DNA of 64,000 nucleotides from Elusimicrobiota bacterium (GTDB lineage Bacteria; Elusimicrobiota; Elusimicrobia; FEN-1173): positions 186,001 to 250,000 of the forward strand of contig JADKIY010000001.1 of assembly GCA_016722575.1 (NCBI GenBank), written 5' to 3'. Below are positions 23,820 to 32,831 of this stretch, piece after piece (the first letter of the stretch is position 1; each line of letters starts with the position of its first letter). The translations under genes were made by a program, and so were the position numbers. A model generated the notes under the pieces. That model was given only the letters and a program-made list of their open reading frames with translations, did not search any database and had not been told where the DNA came from.

Positions 23820-26402
23820 TTAGAACACGACTTCGAAACTGATCCGGGTGAAATTGTCGTCGAAAGGCGTCCCCTGGGGTTCGAGGGCCCCTTCCGAGAA
23901 ACGGGTGATTTTGTGCTCGGCGAAGAGCTTGGCGTTGTTGGCGACGTAATATTCCAACCGGGCCTGGAGGCTGTCCGAGGTGAAAGTGCCGTTCGTCGCG
24001 GGGTGCCAGATGCGCTCCTGCCGGGGTTTGACCCAGCCCGCCACCCGCGGGGACAGTTGAGCCCGGACGTAAAGCTCGGTGCCGATCACCTTTTCGTTTT
24101 TGTCGGTGGTGAAGGCGGATCGATCGCTCGTGAACTTGTAGGTCTCCCGGCGGTAATCCTGGGTCAGGGAAACGTCCATCCCCCGGTAGCCGTAGTGGCC
24201 CAGGCCCCACAGGAACTTGTGGCGGAAATAGGCCGCGTCGGAATGGCGACGCATGGCGTCGTATTCGGCGGAGAGCGTCCATCCCCCGTGCCGCTGAATG
24301 GCCCGGACGTTGTGCCCCCACTGATCCGAGTCCGTGTCATCGTAAAAAACAGGCACCTGGCGGAAATGGGGCTTGTACCCCGTGCCGATGTCCCGGTAGC
24401 CGTAGGCCAAATCGAGCCCCCGCCAGCCGATGAAATCCCCGGCGCCATAAAGCTCGACGCGGTTCCGCCAAAGATGTCCCCCCGCCTGATAGGACGGGTC
24501 GACAAACTGAGAGAAGACGGGATTAAAAGGATCGGAGTAATCGGCGGTGGCGTTTTGCCGATACGTGTTGTAGCCGTAAAGCGAAACCAGTCGGAGTCGA
24601 TCGTTCCAGGCCCGGGCGTCCGCCTGCAGGTGGTAGGTCATGTCCTGGGCCAGGCGTTCCAATTTCAACACCGCGCTATTGGCGGCGGGCTGGAGGGCGC
24701 TGTTGGACACCGCGCTCGCGTTGGATTGGCGGCCGTTTTGTTCCCAGTAAACCGCGTAGGCGGACAACTTCAGACTGGGCAGGTAGTAGACGCCGCGGGC
24801 GCCACCGGTGAAGGAATTCAGGGAATGCTTGATCACGAACCCCTCGTAGTTCAATCGGTCGACGTCGCCCTGCACCTCGATCCCCTTGAACCCGAACACC
24901 GGGGCGAAGAGGTCGGGCGAATAATCGATGAACAAGTTCCCGAGCGTCACGAGGGACACCGCGGGGTGGAGGTTCGTGATGAACACCTGAAAACTCGGCA
25001 TTTCCAAACCGGGGAATCGGTTCGTCGTGGCGGTCACCGAGGACCCCACAAACGTCGAGGCCTGACCGAATTCCTGGGACGTGGAACCAAATTCGACCCG
25101 GGCGCTGTAGTTCCCCAGCTTGCCGGTGGTCGTCAGTTTGGCCAAATGGTTTACCGCGCTTTTTTCCTCCGGGGTGTAAAAGTATTCCGTGTAGGCCTGC
25201 AGGCTGAAATCCACGTTGCCCGCGGCGAGTCCGGGGATCCTCCCCGAAGGGATCGCGGCCGTGGCGGGCGCGCCCGGCTGGGGCGCCGCGGCCGGGACGA
25301 TGCCGCCGGAGGACAAGCGCTCCCCGGTCACGTAAAGGAGATCCACTTGGATTCGCCCGGCGGTCACCTGGGCGCCCGAGGTTTGGGAGGACGTCGGGCT
25401 CATCAAGGCGATTTCGTAGGCTTTCACGCCGACCAAGTCCGGCGGGGTGCCCTTGGGCGGTTGACCCACAATTTTAAACGCTTTGATCGGCATGCCGACC
25501 AGGGACCAACGCGTGGAGGCCAGGGCCGTTTTGTCCAGGTATTCCCACATTTCCCCGTCGGATTCGGTGAAGCGGAATCGAAGATAGTTTTCCGATCCGT
25601 CGCCCTTGACCCACATTTTAATTTCATCGACCCCCGTCCAATTGAGCGGCTCGGCGGGCGACCGCTGGGCGGAGACCCAGGTGCCCCAGGGGCGGTTGGT
25701 GGAGAACTGATACTGCATTTCCATGGAGTAGTCGCCGTCAAAAAGAACCCGCGACGAGGCCAAAGAAAGGGACGATTGGTCCCCGGTGAACACCCGGTAG
25801 GCCTGGGTCGGGTTGGTGCGGTCAAAGCCGTCGACCACCGCTTTGTTCACCAAGGCGCCGTCGGAACCGGCGGCGGCGCCTTCAAAACCGATGTTGTCGA
25901 TGTAAATCCGCCCTTTTTGTTTTTCGGCGAACCCGAAACTGATGTTGTCCAAAGCGGCCAGCGTCACCCCGCCGAAATCGCCCAGGGGAATGAGCACCCG
26001 CCGCCAGGTTTTGGACAGGTCCGTGTAGGCGGCGATGGGTCGCTTCCGCTCCTGGCCCTTGGCGTCCCGAAGTCCCACGTCGAAAATCTCCCCGCCGGCA
26101 TCGCCGCGAACGTCCAGACCCAAATAGCGGTAACCCGAGGCGTTAAACCCCTTGAGGGCCAATCCCGCGCCGCCGAAACCGCCGGGGACGATGCCGTAAC
26201 GAACGCCCAGGTGCTTTCCTTTTTCGCCGTCCGCGTATGCGGTGCTGGCGTTCAACACGCTGCCTTTTTCGTCCTTAAAAGCGAAGAGCTCCGGGGCGGT
26301 GTTGTCAAAATCCGCGAGGGTTTGACCGGCGTCCGCGTGGACGGAGGCGCCCATCCACAGAAAGGCGGCCAGGGCGGAACCAAATCGTCGAGTGGGTTTC
26401 AT
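23820..26402 (-). CDS. Outer-membrane beta-barrel protein with two N-terminal CBM-like domains
   Basis: An 860-residue protein. A signal peptide (cleaved near SVHADA) is followed by two jelly-roll CBM11-like domains (about 25-180, ending RIYIDNIGF, and about 187-365, starting VVDGFDRTN). After an alanine/proline-rich linker, residues about 395-860 consist of many short amphipathic strands rich in Tyr, Trp and Phe and finish with ISFEVVF, an outer-membrane barrel ending. It may be a glycan-specific porin or a surface glycan-docking barrel. The ATG overlaps the stop of the upstream gene as ATGA, and the binding-protein/permease fusion follows seven bases later, which suggests an outer-to-inner membrane import route. 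Confidence 0.75.
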   Translation of the reverse strand: MKPTRRFGSALAAFLWMGASVHADAGQTLADFDNTAPELFAFKDEKGSVLNASTAYADGEKGKHLGVRYGIVPGGFGGAGLALKGFNASGYRYLGLDVRGDAGGEIFDVGLRDAKGQERKRPIAAYTDLSKTWRRVLIPLGDFGGVTLAALDNISFGFAEKQKGRIYIDNIGFEGAAAGSDGALVNKAVVDGFDRTNPTQAYRVFTGDQSSLSLASSRVLFDGDYSMEMQYQFSTNRPWGTWVSAQRSPAEPLNWTGVDEIKMWVKGDGSENYLRFRFTESDGEMWEYLDKTALASTRWSLVGMPIKAFKIVGQPPKGTPPDLVGVKAYEIALMSPTSSQTSGAQVTAGRIQVDLLYVTGERLSSGGIVPAAAPQPGAPATAAIPSGRIPGLAAGNVDFSLQAYTEYFYTPEEKSAVNHLAKLTTTGKLGNYSARVEFGSTSQEFGQASTFVGSSVTATTNRFPGLEMPSFQVFITNLHPAVSLVTLGNLFIDYSPDLFAPVFGFKGIEVQGDVDRLNYEGFVIKHSLNSFTGGARGVYYLPSLKLSAYAVYWEQNGRQSNASAVSNSALQPAANSAVLKLERLAQDMTYHLQADARAWNDRLRLVSLYGYNTYRQNATADYSDPFNPVFSQFVDPSYQAGGHLWRNRVELYGAGDFIGWRGLDLAYGYRDIGTGYKPHFRQVPVFYDDTDSDQWGHNVRAIQRHGGWTLSAEYDAMRRHSDAAYFRHKFLWGLGHYGYRGMDVSLTQDYRRETYKFTSDRSAFTTDKNEKVIGTELYVRAQLSPRVAGWVKPRQERIWHPATNGTFTSDSLQARLEYYVANNAKLFAEHKITRFSEGALEPQGTPFDDNFTRISFEVVF

Positions 26403-27685
26403 TTCAACACCAACTTTCCAAGTCGCGCTTTTTTACCGCCCAGAGACTGGAAGCTCCATTGCAGCTTGGCTTCCGGCGTTCCGTCCGCGGAATCTTTGTC
26501 GTGAAAAGCGAGGGAGAAACCCATGTCCCGGTTGACCCCGGGGGTCAGTCCCAGGAAGGACCAGGCCACCGCGATTTCGACGGTGTGCTTTTTTTTGTCC
26601 CAGGCGTACCGGGCTTCGTTTTCCTTGGGGGCGCGGCGCTGGAACCAGGCCCAGCGGCCGGGCAACGCGGAGGCCGAGACCGGGGAAAAACCGAGCTGGA
26701 ACGCGGTCGGGTCGCCCCACGTGAAGGCCGGCCCCGTGGGATTCACGTAGATTTCCACCACGTCGCCCTTCCACAGGGATTCGCCTTCCTCCCCGTTTTG
26801 AACGTCGTTGTCTTCCAGATCCACGGCCGCGTAAAGCCATTGCTCGTCCCACTGGACGGCGAAGCGGGCGCCCGCGTCCCGGGCCCCCCGGGCGCCGGAC
26901 TCGACGAATTCCGAGGGGGACAGGTCGACGAAGTCCCGGCGGGGCCATTCCGAAAGCTTGCCGTCCAAGGTCACCGGTTTATCGGCGTGACGGGCGGAAA
27001 GCTCCCGCTCGGGCTGGGTCAAATTGTTATCGGGATTTTGGGCGAAATACACGCCGTCCACGTAAACGGTTCCGCTCTTCCGGGTCACGGCGTCGGGGGC
27101 GAAAACGATGACGAATTCCTTCACCGCGCCCCAGTCTTTGATGTCGGCGAATTCCCGGAGCGGGACCACGAACCGGCGCCAGTCCGTCCCGAGGCCGTCC
27201 ACCACGAAACCTTTGTAACCGGAGCTCAACCCGTCTTTGATTTCAATTTTAAAAGAGCGCGTGTAACCGGCCGTGGCGTCGCCTTTCGCCCAGAAAATTA
27301 GGTAGTTGTAGGGGCGAAGGTCCTGGGCCGGAAACACGGAGTAATATCCATTGAAGGCCTGGTTGGAGGTGACGGCCGGGCTGGCCACTGAAAAATTGGT
27401 GGGCACGCGGATGTTTTCCCGTTGGCTTTCGATGTCGAAATCCAGCCGCAGGCTTCGTCCGAGAGAGCCCAACCGGTCCAACTGCACGCGCGTGGCCGTG
27501 CATCCCTGGCTTTTGTCCTCGGGGTCCATCCAGGCGCCGGTGGCGCCGCCCAGGGCGTTTTCGGTTTTGTCCTCGTCAAAATTGTCCAGCAAAAGGATCG
27601 GCCCCGCGGCGCGGACGGTCGTTGCGACCACCGAGAGAGACCCGGCCAGGACCGCGCCGGCGAAAAGGGGGCGAAGGATTTTCAC
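26399..27685 (-). CDS. Secreted protein with CBM11-like and CBM9-like domains
   Basis: A 428-residue exported protein. The GTG at 27683-27685 overlaps the upstream stop as GTGA and begins a good signal peptide (VKILRPLFAGAVLAGSLSVV); longer frames upstream are shadows. Residues about 27-210 form a CBM11-like domain (LLDNFDEDKTENALGG at the start, VYVDGVYF at the end), close to those in the 4977-6182 protein. Residues about 225-428 resemble CBM9 (PVTLDGKLSEWPRRDFVDL, DEQWLYAAVDLEDNDV, GDVVEIYVNP, VEIAVAWSFLGL), which binds reducing ends of glycans in xylanases. It completes a second FlgD-Ig/PorV-like/CBM triad. Confidence 0.82.
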   Translation of the reverse strand: MKILRPLFAGAVLAGSLSVVATTVRAAGPILLLDNFDEDKTENALGGATGAWMDPEDKSQGCTATRVQLDRLGSLGRSLRLDFDIESQRENIRVPTNFSVASPAVTSNQAFNGYYSVFPAQDLRPYNYLIFWAKGDATAGYTRSFKIEIKDGLSSGYKGFVVDGLGTDWRRFVVPLREFADIKDWGAVKEFVIVFAPDAVTRKSGTVYVDGVYFAQNPDNNLTQPERELSARHADKPVTLDGKLSEWPRRDFVDLSPSEFVESGARGARDAGARFAVQWDEQWLYAAVDLEDNDVQNGEEGESLWKGDVVEIYVNPTGPAFTWGDPTAFQLGFSPVSASALPGRWAWFQRRAPKENEARYAWDKKKHTVEIAVAWSFLGLTPGVNRDMGFSLAFHDKDSADGTPEAKLQWSFQSLGGKKARLGKLVLK

Positions 27686-28545
27686 TGGCCGAACCTCAAT
27701 CCGAGACTCATGGTCTGAGTGTTGCCCAGGGCCTCCTGGCTGTCCCAGGCGTAGTCCACATCGAAGGTCCGGAAATGGAAGCCGCCGCCGATGGAAAAGC
27801 CCCATTGCTCTTCGTCGCCTCCCCGGTGCAAACCGCCCCGGAGCGTCACCAAATTTTTCATCAGGCGCTGGGCGCCGCCGAACCGCCACTGGGCTTTTTC
27901 AAAACGACGCTTGTCCCATTCCGCCGCCAGGTCCGTGGTGGTGGTCAGGCGAAACAGGGCGCCCGTCCGAACCGTGTACGGCTGGAGGTCTTTGGCCCCG
28001 GTGTCCCAGCGGATCGAAGGCTGGTTCGCGTCCTGCCAGGCGGCCGACAGGCGAAGGCGGTCGTCGAAGGGGCGCCATAAAAGCCCCAGGTCCAACCCCA
28101 CGCCCGATCCCCGGGCCCCGCCGCCCAAAGCGGCGTAATAACGGAGCCCCGCCCCGACGCTCAAACAATCCTGACAGAGGGATTTGCCGTAGGCCACCAA
28201 ATAGGTGCTTTCGGCGTATTTGTAAAAATCGGCTTCGCCCGTGGTGTCCAGGTGAAGCAGGTGGGTCGACAGCGTTCCCCCGCCGACCCGGGGGTGGGTG
28301 TAGCCCACCGCCGCGTAGCGAAGGAGGCCCAACCCGTACAAATCTTCCATGGAGGCGGTGAGTTGCGGCTGGCGGACCAAGGCCAGGCCGGCCGGGTTCC
28401 AATAGGCGGCGGTGCCGTCTTCGGCGACGGCCACGTAGGCGCCCCCCATGCCTTTGGCCGCGGCCCCGTATCCCAGGGGTTCAAACGCGGCCCGCAAAGC
28501 GGGAGCCATCAACAGGAGAGCGGTCAAAGACCAGCGGCGGTTCAT
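27682..28545 (-). CDS. PorV/UPF0164-like outer-membrane beta-barrel protein (second copy)
   Basis: A 287-residue protein with a signal peptide and the family signature GAAAKGMGGAYVAVAEDGTA followed by YWNPAGLA at about residue 48. It continues as alternating strands to an aromatic-rich end (SLGLRFGQ). It shares family and gene position with the barrel at 6179-7102, each lying directly behind a gene for a FlgD-Ig protein and ahead of a CBM gene. Its ATG overlaps the upstream stop as ATGA. A type IX-like shuttle role (PorV-like) is possible but unproven. Confidence 0.78.
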   Translation of the reverse strand: MNRRWSLTALLLMAPALRAAFEPLGYGAAAKGMGGAYVAVAEDGTAAYWNPAGLALVRQPQLTASMEDLYGLGLLRYAAVGYTHPRVGGGTLSTHLLHLDTTGEADFYKYAESTYLVAYGKSLCQDCLSVGAGLRYYAALGGGARGSGVGLDLGLLWRPFDDRLRLSAAWQDANQPSIRWDTGAKDLQPYTVRTGALFRLTTTTDLAAEWDKRRFEKAQWRFGGAQRLMKNLVTLRGGLHRGGDEEQWGFSIGGGFHFRTFDVDYAWDSQEALGNTQTMSLGLRFGQ

Positions 28546-30488
28546 CGGAGCACCCCGGCGATTTCTTTAAAGGTATCTTTCCCGTCGATCACCCCGTCGG
28601 CTTCCAAGGAGAACAAGCAAAGGCCGTTGCCCACCCGCCGACCGTCGTCCGCGGCGCCGTCCCAATCGATGGCGTGCTCCCCGGCGACCTGATCGCCGGC
28701 GTCGATGGTTTTGATCAACGCCCCGTGAAGGGCGTAAAAGCGGAGCACCACGTGCGCGGTTTGGCTCAGGCTGTAGGCGAGGCGGAAAGAATCCTTGACC
28801 CCGTCGCCGTTGGGCGAGAAGGGGTTGTTGGGGGTGGCGACTTCCGTCAACACTCGGCCGATGGAGGATTTCTGGAAATCCATGGCCGGGAGCGATTCCA
28901 AATTGTCCAAGGCCAGGGTTCCGGCCGCCGCTTTGCCAACGGACACGGCAAAATCCACCTTGGTGATGTTTTTCAAATCCAGGCGGGCGTCGCTTCCGAT
29001 CGTGCTGAAGGAGAACTGGTCGCTTTTCAGCGTGGCCGTTTTCCAAGCGCCCCCCGTGTCCGTCACCTCCGACAATTTCTTGACGTAAACGGTCCCGTCC
29101 CCGTCGGTGATCTTGACTTCTAAATTCTCGTTGCCGCCGGTGCCTTTGAAGCGGAAGCGAAGGCCGGGTTCGGCCAAGAGGTTGACCCCCAGGGTCCGTT
29201 CCGCGACGGCGAAGGGCGTCGAGGGGTCCACGGCGAAGCTGTAATCCAACTTGGCCACCCGGTTGTCGGCCCCGGCGCCCAGGGACGTGGGATCGTCCAC
29301 GTAGGAAAGGCCGACGGTGGCCTGGGTGGGCGCGGCCGTCACGAAATTCCCCTCCACCAAGTCCGACCCGAAATCTTCCACCACCGCCCGGTCGGACAGC
29401 GTCGCCGCCGGAGGCACGATGGCCAGATCGTCGAAATAAACGTTGTGGGAACCGGCCGTGTCGAACACAAAAACGATTTCTTTGAGGGCGTTCAAATTAA
29501 GGGTGGGCTGAGCCGCGGCGATGGCCGCGAAGGAGTAGGTAAAGGTCGAAAAGTTGATCTGGGGGATCCCCGTCACGGCGGTGCTGAAAGTGACGCCGGC
29601 CACGTCTTTCACTTCCATTTTAAGGGCTTCGGCCACGTTCAGAGACAACGCGTAGAACCGAATGCTCTCGTCGCCCCGCACCGTCATACCGCCCAACTCT
29701 TCGGCAACCCCGCAGAATTGACCGCCGCCCAGGGTGCATTTGAGCTCCCGCGTTTTGGCGCCTTTCATGGGTTGGGTCGACACCACCGCCGAGTAACCCG
29801 ACCCCGCGTTTTGGAAATAGATAATGGATTGGGGACCGATCCGATCGTTGACGCAGGTGTTGAGAACCGAATTGGCCACGCAGCCGGGGACGGTGTTTTC
29901 GTTTCCATCGATCAGGGACACGGGCTGGGTGGCCCGGATCAAATGGAACGCGTCGAAGTAGACCGTGCCCGTGCCGGCGGCTCCGTTGTCTTTGGTGACG
30001 CCGAAGCTGAATTTGGCGGTTTGGGACAAATCAAAGGAGGCGTTGCCGTTGGCGAAGGTGATGAAATCCGTCAGAGGGACGGTGCGCTCGCGCCAGGTGT
30101 TGTCGGGGGTGACGGGGAATTTATAAACCAGGCCGTCGGCCAAAACCGTGGTCGTGCTGTCGGCGTCGACGAATTCGATTTGGGCCGTGTTGGTGGGGCC
30201 CGAGGCCCGGTAGGCGAAACGGAGGGCGTTGGCCCCCACGGCCGCGTAATTCCGCGAGCTGTAGGCGCGGGTGATGCCCACGAAGGACCCCGCCGTCAGG
30301 TCGTAATTCATCTGAAGGGCGTTGCCCGTGACCCCCGTGACGGCGCTTAAGGTCACGGTGGATCCGGTGTCGGCGAAAGTGGACCAACCCGAAAGGGATT
30401 CAAAAGAATCAATGACCGCGGCCCCCAGGGGGGCGGCGGCGCCGGCCAGTGCGGCGAGCAACATACAACGTCGTGCGATGACGTTCAC
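28542..30488 (-). CDS. Secreted protein with three CBM-like domains and a C-terminal FlgD-type Ig domain
   Basis: A 648-residue protein. I chose the GTG at 30486-30488, which has an AGGAG site six bases upstream and gives a signal peptide ending near PLGAAVID. Three jelly-roll-like domains follow (starting AVIDSFESLSGW, about residue 160 and about 330; each ends VYFDxF- or LALDNLE-like). From about residue 549, PNNPFSPNGDGVKDSF, RFYALHGALIKTI and DWDGAADDGR mark a FlgD-Ig/CHU_C-type domain, the presumed sorting or anchoring signal. It is the first gene of the second surface triad and lies 28 bases behind the LacI-like sensor gene. Confidence 0.78.
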   Translation of the reverse strand: MNVIARRCMLLAALAGAAAPLGAAVIDSFESLSGWSTFADTGSTVTLSAVTGVTGNALQMNYDLTAGSFVGITRAYSSRNYAAVGANALRFAYRASGPTNTAQIEFVDADSTTTVLADGLVYKFPVTPDNTWRERTVPLTDFITFANGNASFDLSQTAKFSFGVTKDNGAAGTGTVYFDAFHLIRATQPVSLIDGNENTVPGCVANSVLNTCVNDRIGPQSIIYFQNAGSGYSAVVSTQPMKGAKTRELKCTLGGGQFCGVAEELGGMTVRGDESIRFYALSLNVAEALKMEVKDVAGVTFSTAVTGIPQINFSTFTYSFAAIAAAQPTLNLNALKEIVFVFDTAGSHNVYFDDLAIVPPAATLSDRAVVEDFGSDLVEGNFVTAAPTQATVGLSYVDDPTSLGAGADNRVAKLDYSFAVDPSTPFAVAERTLGVNLLAEPGLRFRFKGTGGNENLEVKITDGDGTVYVKKLSEVTDTGGAWKTATLKSDQFSFSTIGSDARLDLKNITKVDFAVSVGKAAAGTLALDNLESLPAMDFQKSSIGRVLTEVATPNNPFSPNGDGVKDSFRLAYSLSQTAHVVLRFYALHGALIKTIDAGDQVAGEHAIDWDGAADDGRRVGNGLCLFSLEADGVIDGKDTFKEIAGVLR

Positions 30489-30516
30489 ATCGTCTCCTAA
30501 CGTACGAACTTTGAAT

Positions 30517-31287
30517 CTATTTGACAGGGCGTTTTCTGGTCGACGCCCGAACCACCGTTTCCGCCGACCGGGTTCGCGCCCGCCAACCGGGCCGCTTTCC
30601 CGTTTGAATCCAGCGACGAAGAGCCCGGCCCGCTTCGACCGCCAACCGACGAAGGGGAGGACGAACGGTCGTGAGTCCGGCCTTCCGGGCCTCCGGGACA
30701 TCGTCAAACCCGACCACCGCCACGTCCCGGCGCTCCCGGGCTCGCAATTCCTCCAAGGCCCCCAGGGCCATGGCGTCGTTGGTCGCGAACACCGCGGTGG
30801 GAGGCCGCCGCAAATTCAAAAACCGCTTCATCGCCCGGCGGCCGCGCGCCCGGTCGAACCGCCCTTCCATTTCCAGCGCCGGATCCGGGGAGATTCCCGC
30901 CGCTCGAAGCGCTTGCCGAAACCCCCGTCGGCGGTCCCGGCCGTTGGCCGTGTCCAGCTTCCCGTTAATGAGCCCGATGCGCCGGTGTCCCCGACGAATC
31001 AAAAAGCCAACCGTTTGCCGCGCCGCGGCCACGTTGTCGACGTCCAGCCAGGGACTCGTCCGGGACCGGCCGTTGATCACCACCGTCGGCAATCGCCGCC
31101 AGGACGCGGGAAGGGGCGTCTCCCCTTCCGGCGCCACCCGGATCAACCCCGCCAGCGGCGCGCGCGAATCGGGATTAATCCGCAAATCGTCCAGGGCCCG
31201 CCGAAGGCCGGACAGAATTTCAACGAAATAAGGCGCGGAAAGATCAGGATCGGGGTGGGTCAAAACCCCGACGGCCCGGGTCGTCAC
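30517..31287 (-). CDS. LacI-type ligand-sensing domain without DNA-binding domain
   Basis: A 256-residue protein matching the effector-binding part of LacI/GalR repressors: VGVLTHPDPDLSAPYFVEIL, DNVAAARQTVGFLIRRGHRRIGLI, RRRGFRQALRAAG, AVFATNDAMALGALEEL and VAVVGFDDVPEA. The helix-turn-helix and hinge (normally about 60 residues) are absent. Only 19 bases separate it from the upstream gene, leaving no room for them in any frame. The first subdomain also seems about 20 residues shorter than usual. The start is GTG. No signal peptide is evident, so it is probably cytoplasmic. It may be a sugar sensor acting through a partner, or a decayed regulator. Confidence 0.8.
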   Translation of the reverse strand: MTTRAVGVLTHPDPDLSAPYFVEILSGLRRALDDLRINPDSRAPLAGLIRVAPEGETPLPASWRRLPTVVINGRSRTSPWLDVDNVAAARQTVGFLIRRGHRRIGLINGKLDTANGRDRRRGFRQALRAAGISPDPALEMEGRFDRARGRRAMKRFLNLRRPPTAVFATNDAMALGALEELRARERRDVAVVGFDDVPEARKAGLTTVRPPLRRLAVEAGRALRRWIQTGKRPGWRARTRSAETVVRASTRKRPVK

Positions 31288-31306
31288 CGGCTCGGGTCCT
31301 TATATC

Positions 31307-32701
31307 TTAAAAAAAAACCTCGTCGCGGAGTAGCCGGGATTGGGCCTGAATCAGCGAATGGCTCCAAAACCGTTTTTGAATCGCGCCGTTGTTCAAATAG
31401 TTGTTCAGCGCCACCAGGGTCATCGCCTGATCCAGCGCCAAGTAACGAGGGGAAATATGGCCGGTCTTAACGTTGATGCTGTCGTAAAACCCGTATTCGC
31501 CGTAAAAATTACGGAACCGCGCCAGTCGTCGGATGTTCTCCACGGCGCGGGGCGCGTCCACGGACAGGGCCAAAAAGCTGACGTGGGGGGTGACCACGCC
31601 GTCGTCCCGATAACCCTTGGCGCCCAAATAGGGAACTCCGTATTCCTTATACCCCAGGGGATCGTCGGGCGTGGCGCAGGGGGACAGCCCCCACACCGGG
31701 TAACGGCGCTCTTCCAGCGCGTAGCGGATTTGAGCGTCCAAGGCGATCTTGTTATTCGCCCCCAGCCCTTTGGGAGAGAGGCGTCCTTCGTCCAACACCA
31801 AGGTCGGCATCAGGAATTCGAACAAGCTTCCGCCCCAGGAGGGCACCCAGCGGACTTTGTTGCGTTCGTAGTATCCGTAAAAAACCGGAACGCCTTCTTT
31901 TTCAACAATTTTTCCCTTGGGTTTCTGGTTTTGCCAATCCCAATCCAAGGGCAGGGTTCGGAACAATTTATACCAGTGATCGTGGGGAAGATCGCCCTTG
32001 GCAATGCCGATGTAGGAGGCCAGGCGGGGTTCCGTGCAGAGCAAACCGTAGTGGGATTCCGTGGGCTTTTTCTTGTCCGCGTCGTAACCCAAATAGAGCT
32101 GACCGGCTTCGGCGTCGAACAGTTTCGAGAAATCCATTTGGCGGAGCATCGGATCGATTTCGGTTTCCAGCTCCGGGTAGGCCTGGCGGGCCACGATCAG
32201 CCCCGCGGCCAACCAACCGTTGTCCACCGAGGACACAAAGCGAGAGGAGGCGTCGGTCGTGATGGTTTCGTAATAATTAAAGTACTGGCCTTCCCAATGA
32301 TCCACGCCCCGCAAAGTGGCCAGGAGCCGCCGGGCCCGGGCGAGGCTTTCCCCCCGGGCGATGTAGCCGAAATCTTCGGCGGAAACCAGGCACATGAGAT
32401 AGAGGCCCATGTTGGTGGTGGAGGTGTAACTGTTGACTTTGGTGTAGGTGGAGGCGATCAGCACGTTGTCCAGCGGCATGCCGGTCTGCTTGTCCACCAA
32501 ATCGCGGAAGTAGCCCCAGGTGTCCCGGGCGACTTGATTCAGGAAGGGTTTTTCGTCGGAATAGGAGTCGATGGTTTTGTATTGGACGGGCTTGAAGCGG
32601 TAGACCCGGGATTGCTGATCGTGTTCGGGGAGCGGGTTTTTGCCCGCGCGGGCAAAAACCCATAAACAAAGGAGAGCCAGGATGGGGAGGAGTCGCTTCA
32701 T
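31307..32701 (-). CDS. Secreted glycoamylase-like (PF10091/GH144-type) glycoside hydrolase
   Basis: A 464-residue protein with a signal peptide (residues 1-19) and an (alpha/alpha)6 enzyme fold. Motifs are typical of PF10091: STTNMGLYLMCLVSAEDFGYI near residue 95, FVSSVDNGWLAAGLIVARQA near 155, RWVPSWGGSLFEFLMPTLVLDE and a YGFYDSIN-like loop near 410. This family includes GH144 endo-beta-1,2-glucanases and a domain found inside cyclic beta-1,2-glucan synthases. The ATG has an AAGG site. It heads the long operon and is directly followed by the sugar-sensor gene. The enzyme class is likely; the beta-1,2 specificity is inferred from family and neighbours. Confidence 0.82.
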   Translation of the reverse strand: MKRLLPILALLCLWVFARAGKNPLPEHDQQSRVYRFKPVQYKTIDSYSDEKPFLNQVARDTWGYFRDLVDKQTGMPLDNVLIASTYTKVNSYTSTTNMGLYLMCLVSAEDFGYIARGESLARARRLLATLRGVDHWEGQYFNYYETITTDASSRFVSSVDNGWLAAGLIVARQAYPELETEIDPMLRQMDFSKLFDAEAGQLYLGYDADKKKPTESHYGLLCTEPRLASYIGIAKGDLPHDHWYKLFRTLPLDWDWQNQKPKGKIVEKEGVPVFYGYYERNKVRWVPSWGGSLFEFLMPTLVLDEGRLSPKGLGANNKIALDAQIRYALEERRYPVWGLSPCATPDDPLGYKEYGVPYLGAKGYRDDGVVTPHVSFLALSVDAPRAVENIRRLARFRNFYGEYGFYDSINVKTGHISPRYLALDQAMTLVALNNYLNNGAIQKRFWSHSLIQAQSRLLRDEVFF

Positions 32702-32754
32702 GTACCCTTCTCAGCAATGAGTGTGGACGGGGACCGCGGCGTCCGGCTCCCTGG

Positions 32755-32785
32755 AGTGTAGCAAAAAAGACCACGAACAAAACAA
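32755..32785 (-). promoter_or_regulatory. Candidate promoter of the glycan operon
   Basis: On the minus strand an extended -10 (TGCTACACT, with TACACT at 32755-32760) lies downstream of T-rich -35 candidates (TTTTGT at 16 bases, or TTGTTT at 19 bases). It falls in the 130-base gap between the giant gene and the glycoamylase-like gene and would give a leader of about 50 bases. Confidence 0.35.
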
Positions 32786-32831
32786 GGAAAATGCGCCGGG
32801 TTTTCCCTCGGATTTCGGGGCTCCCGGGGGC

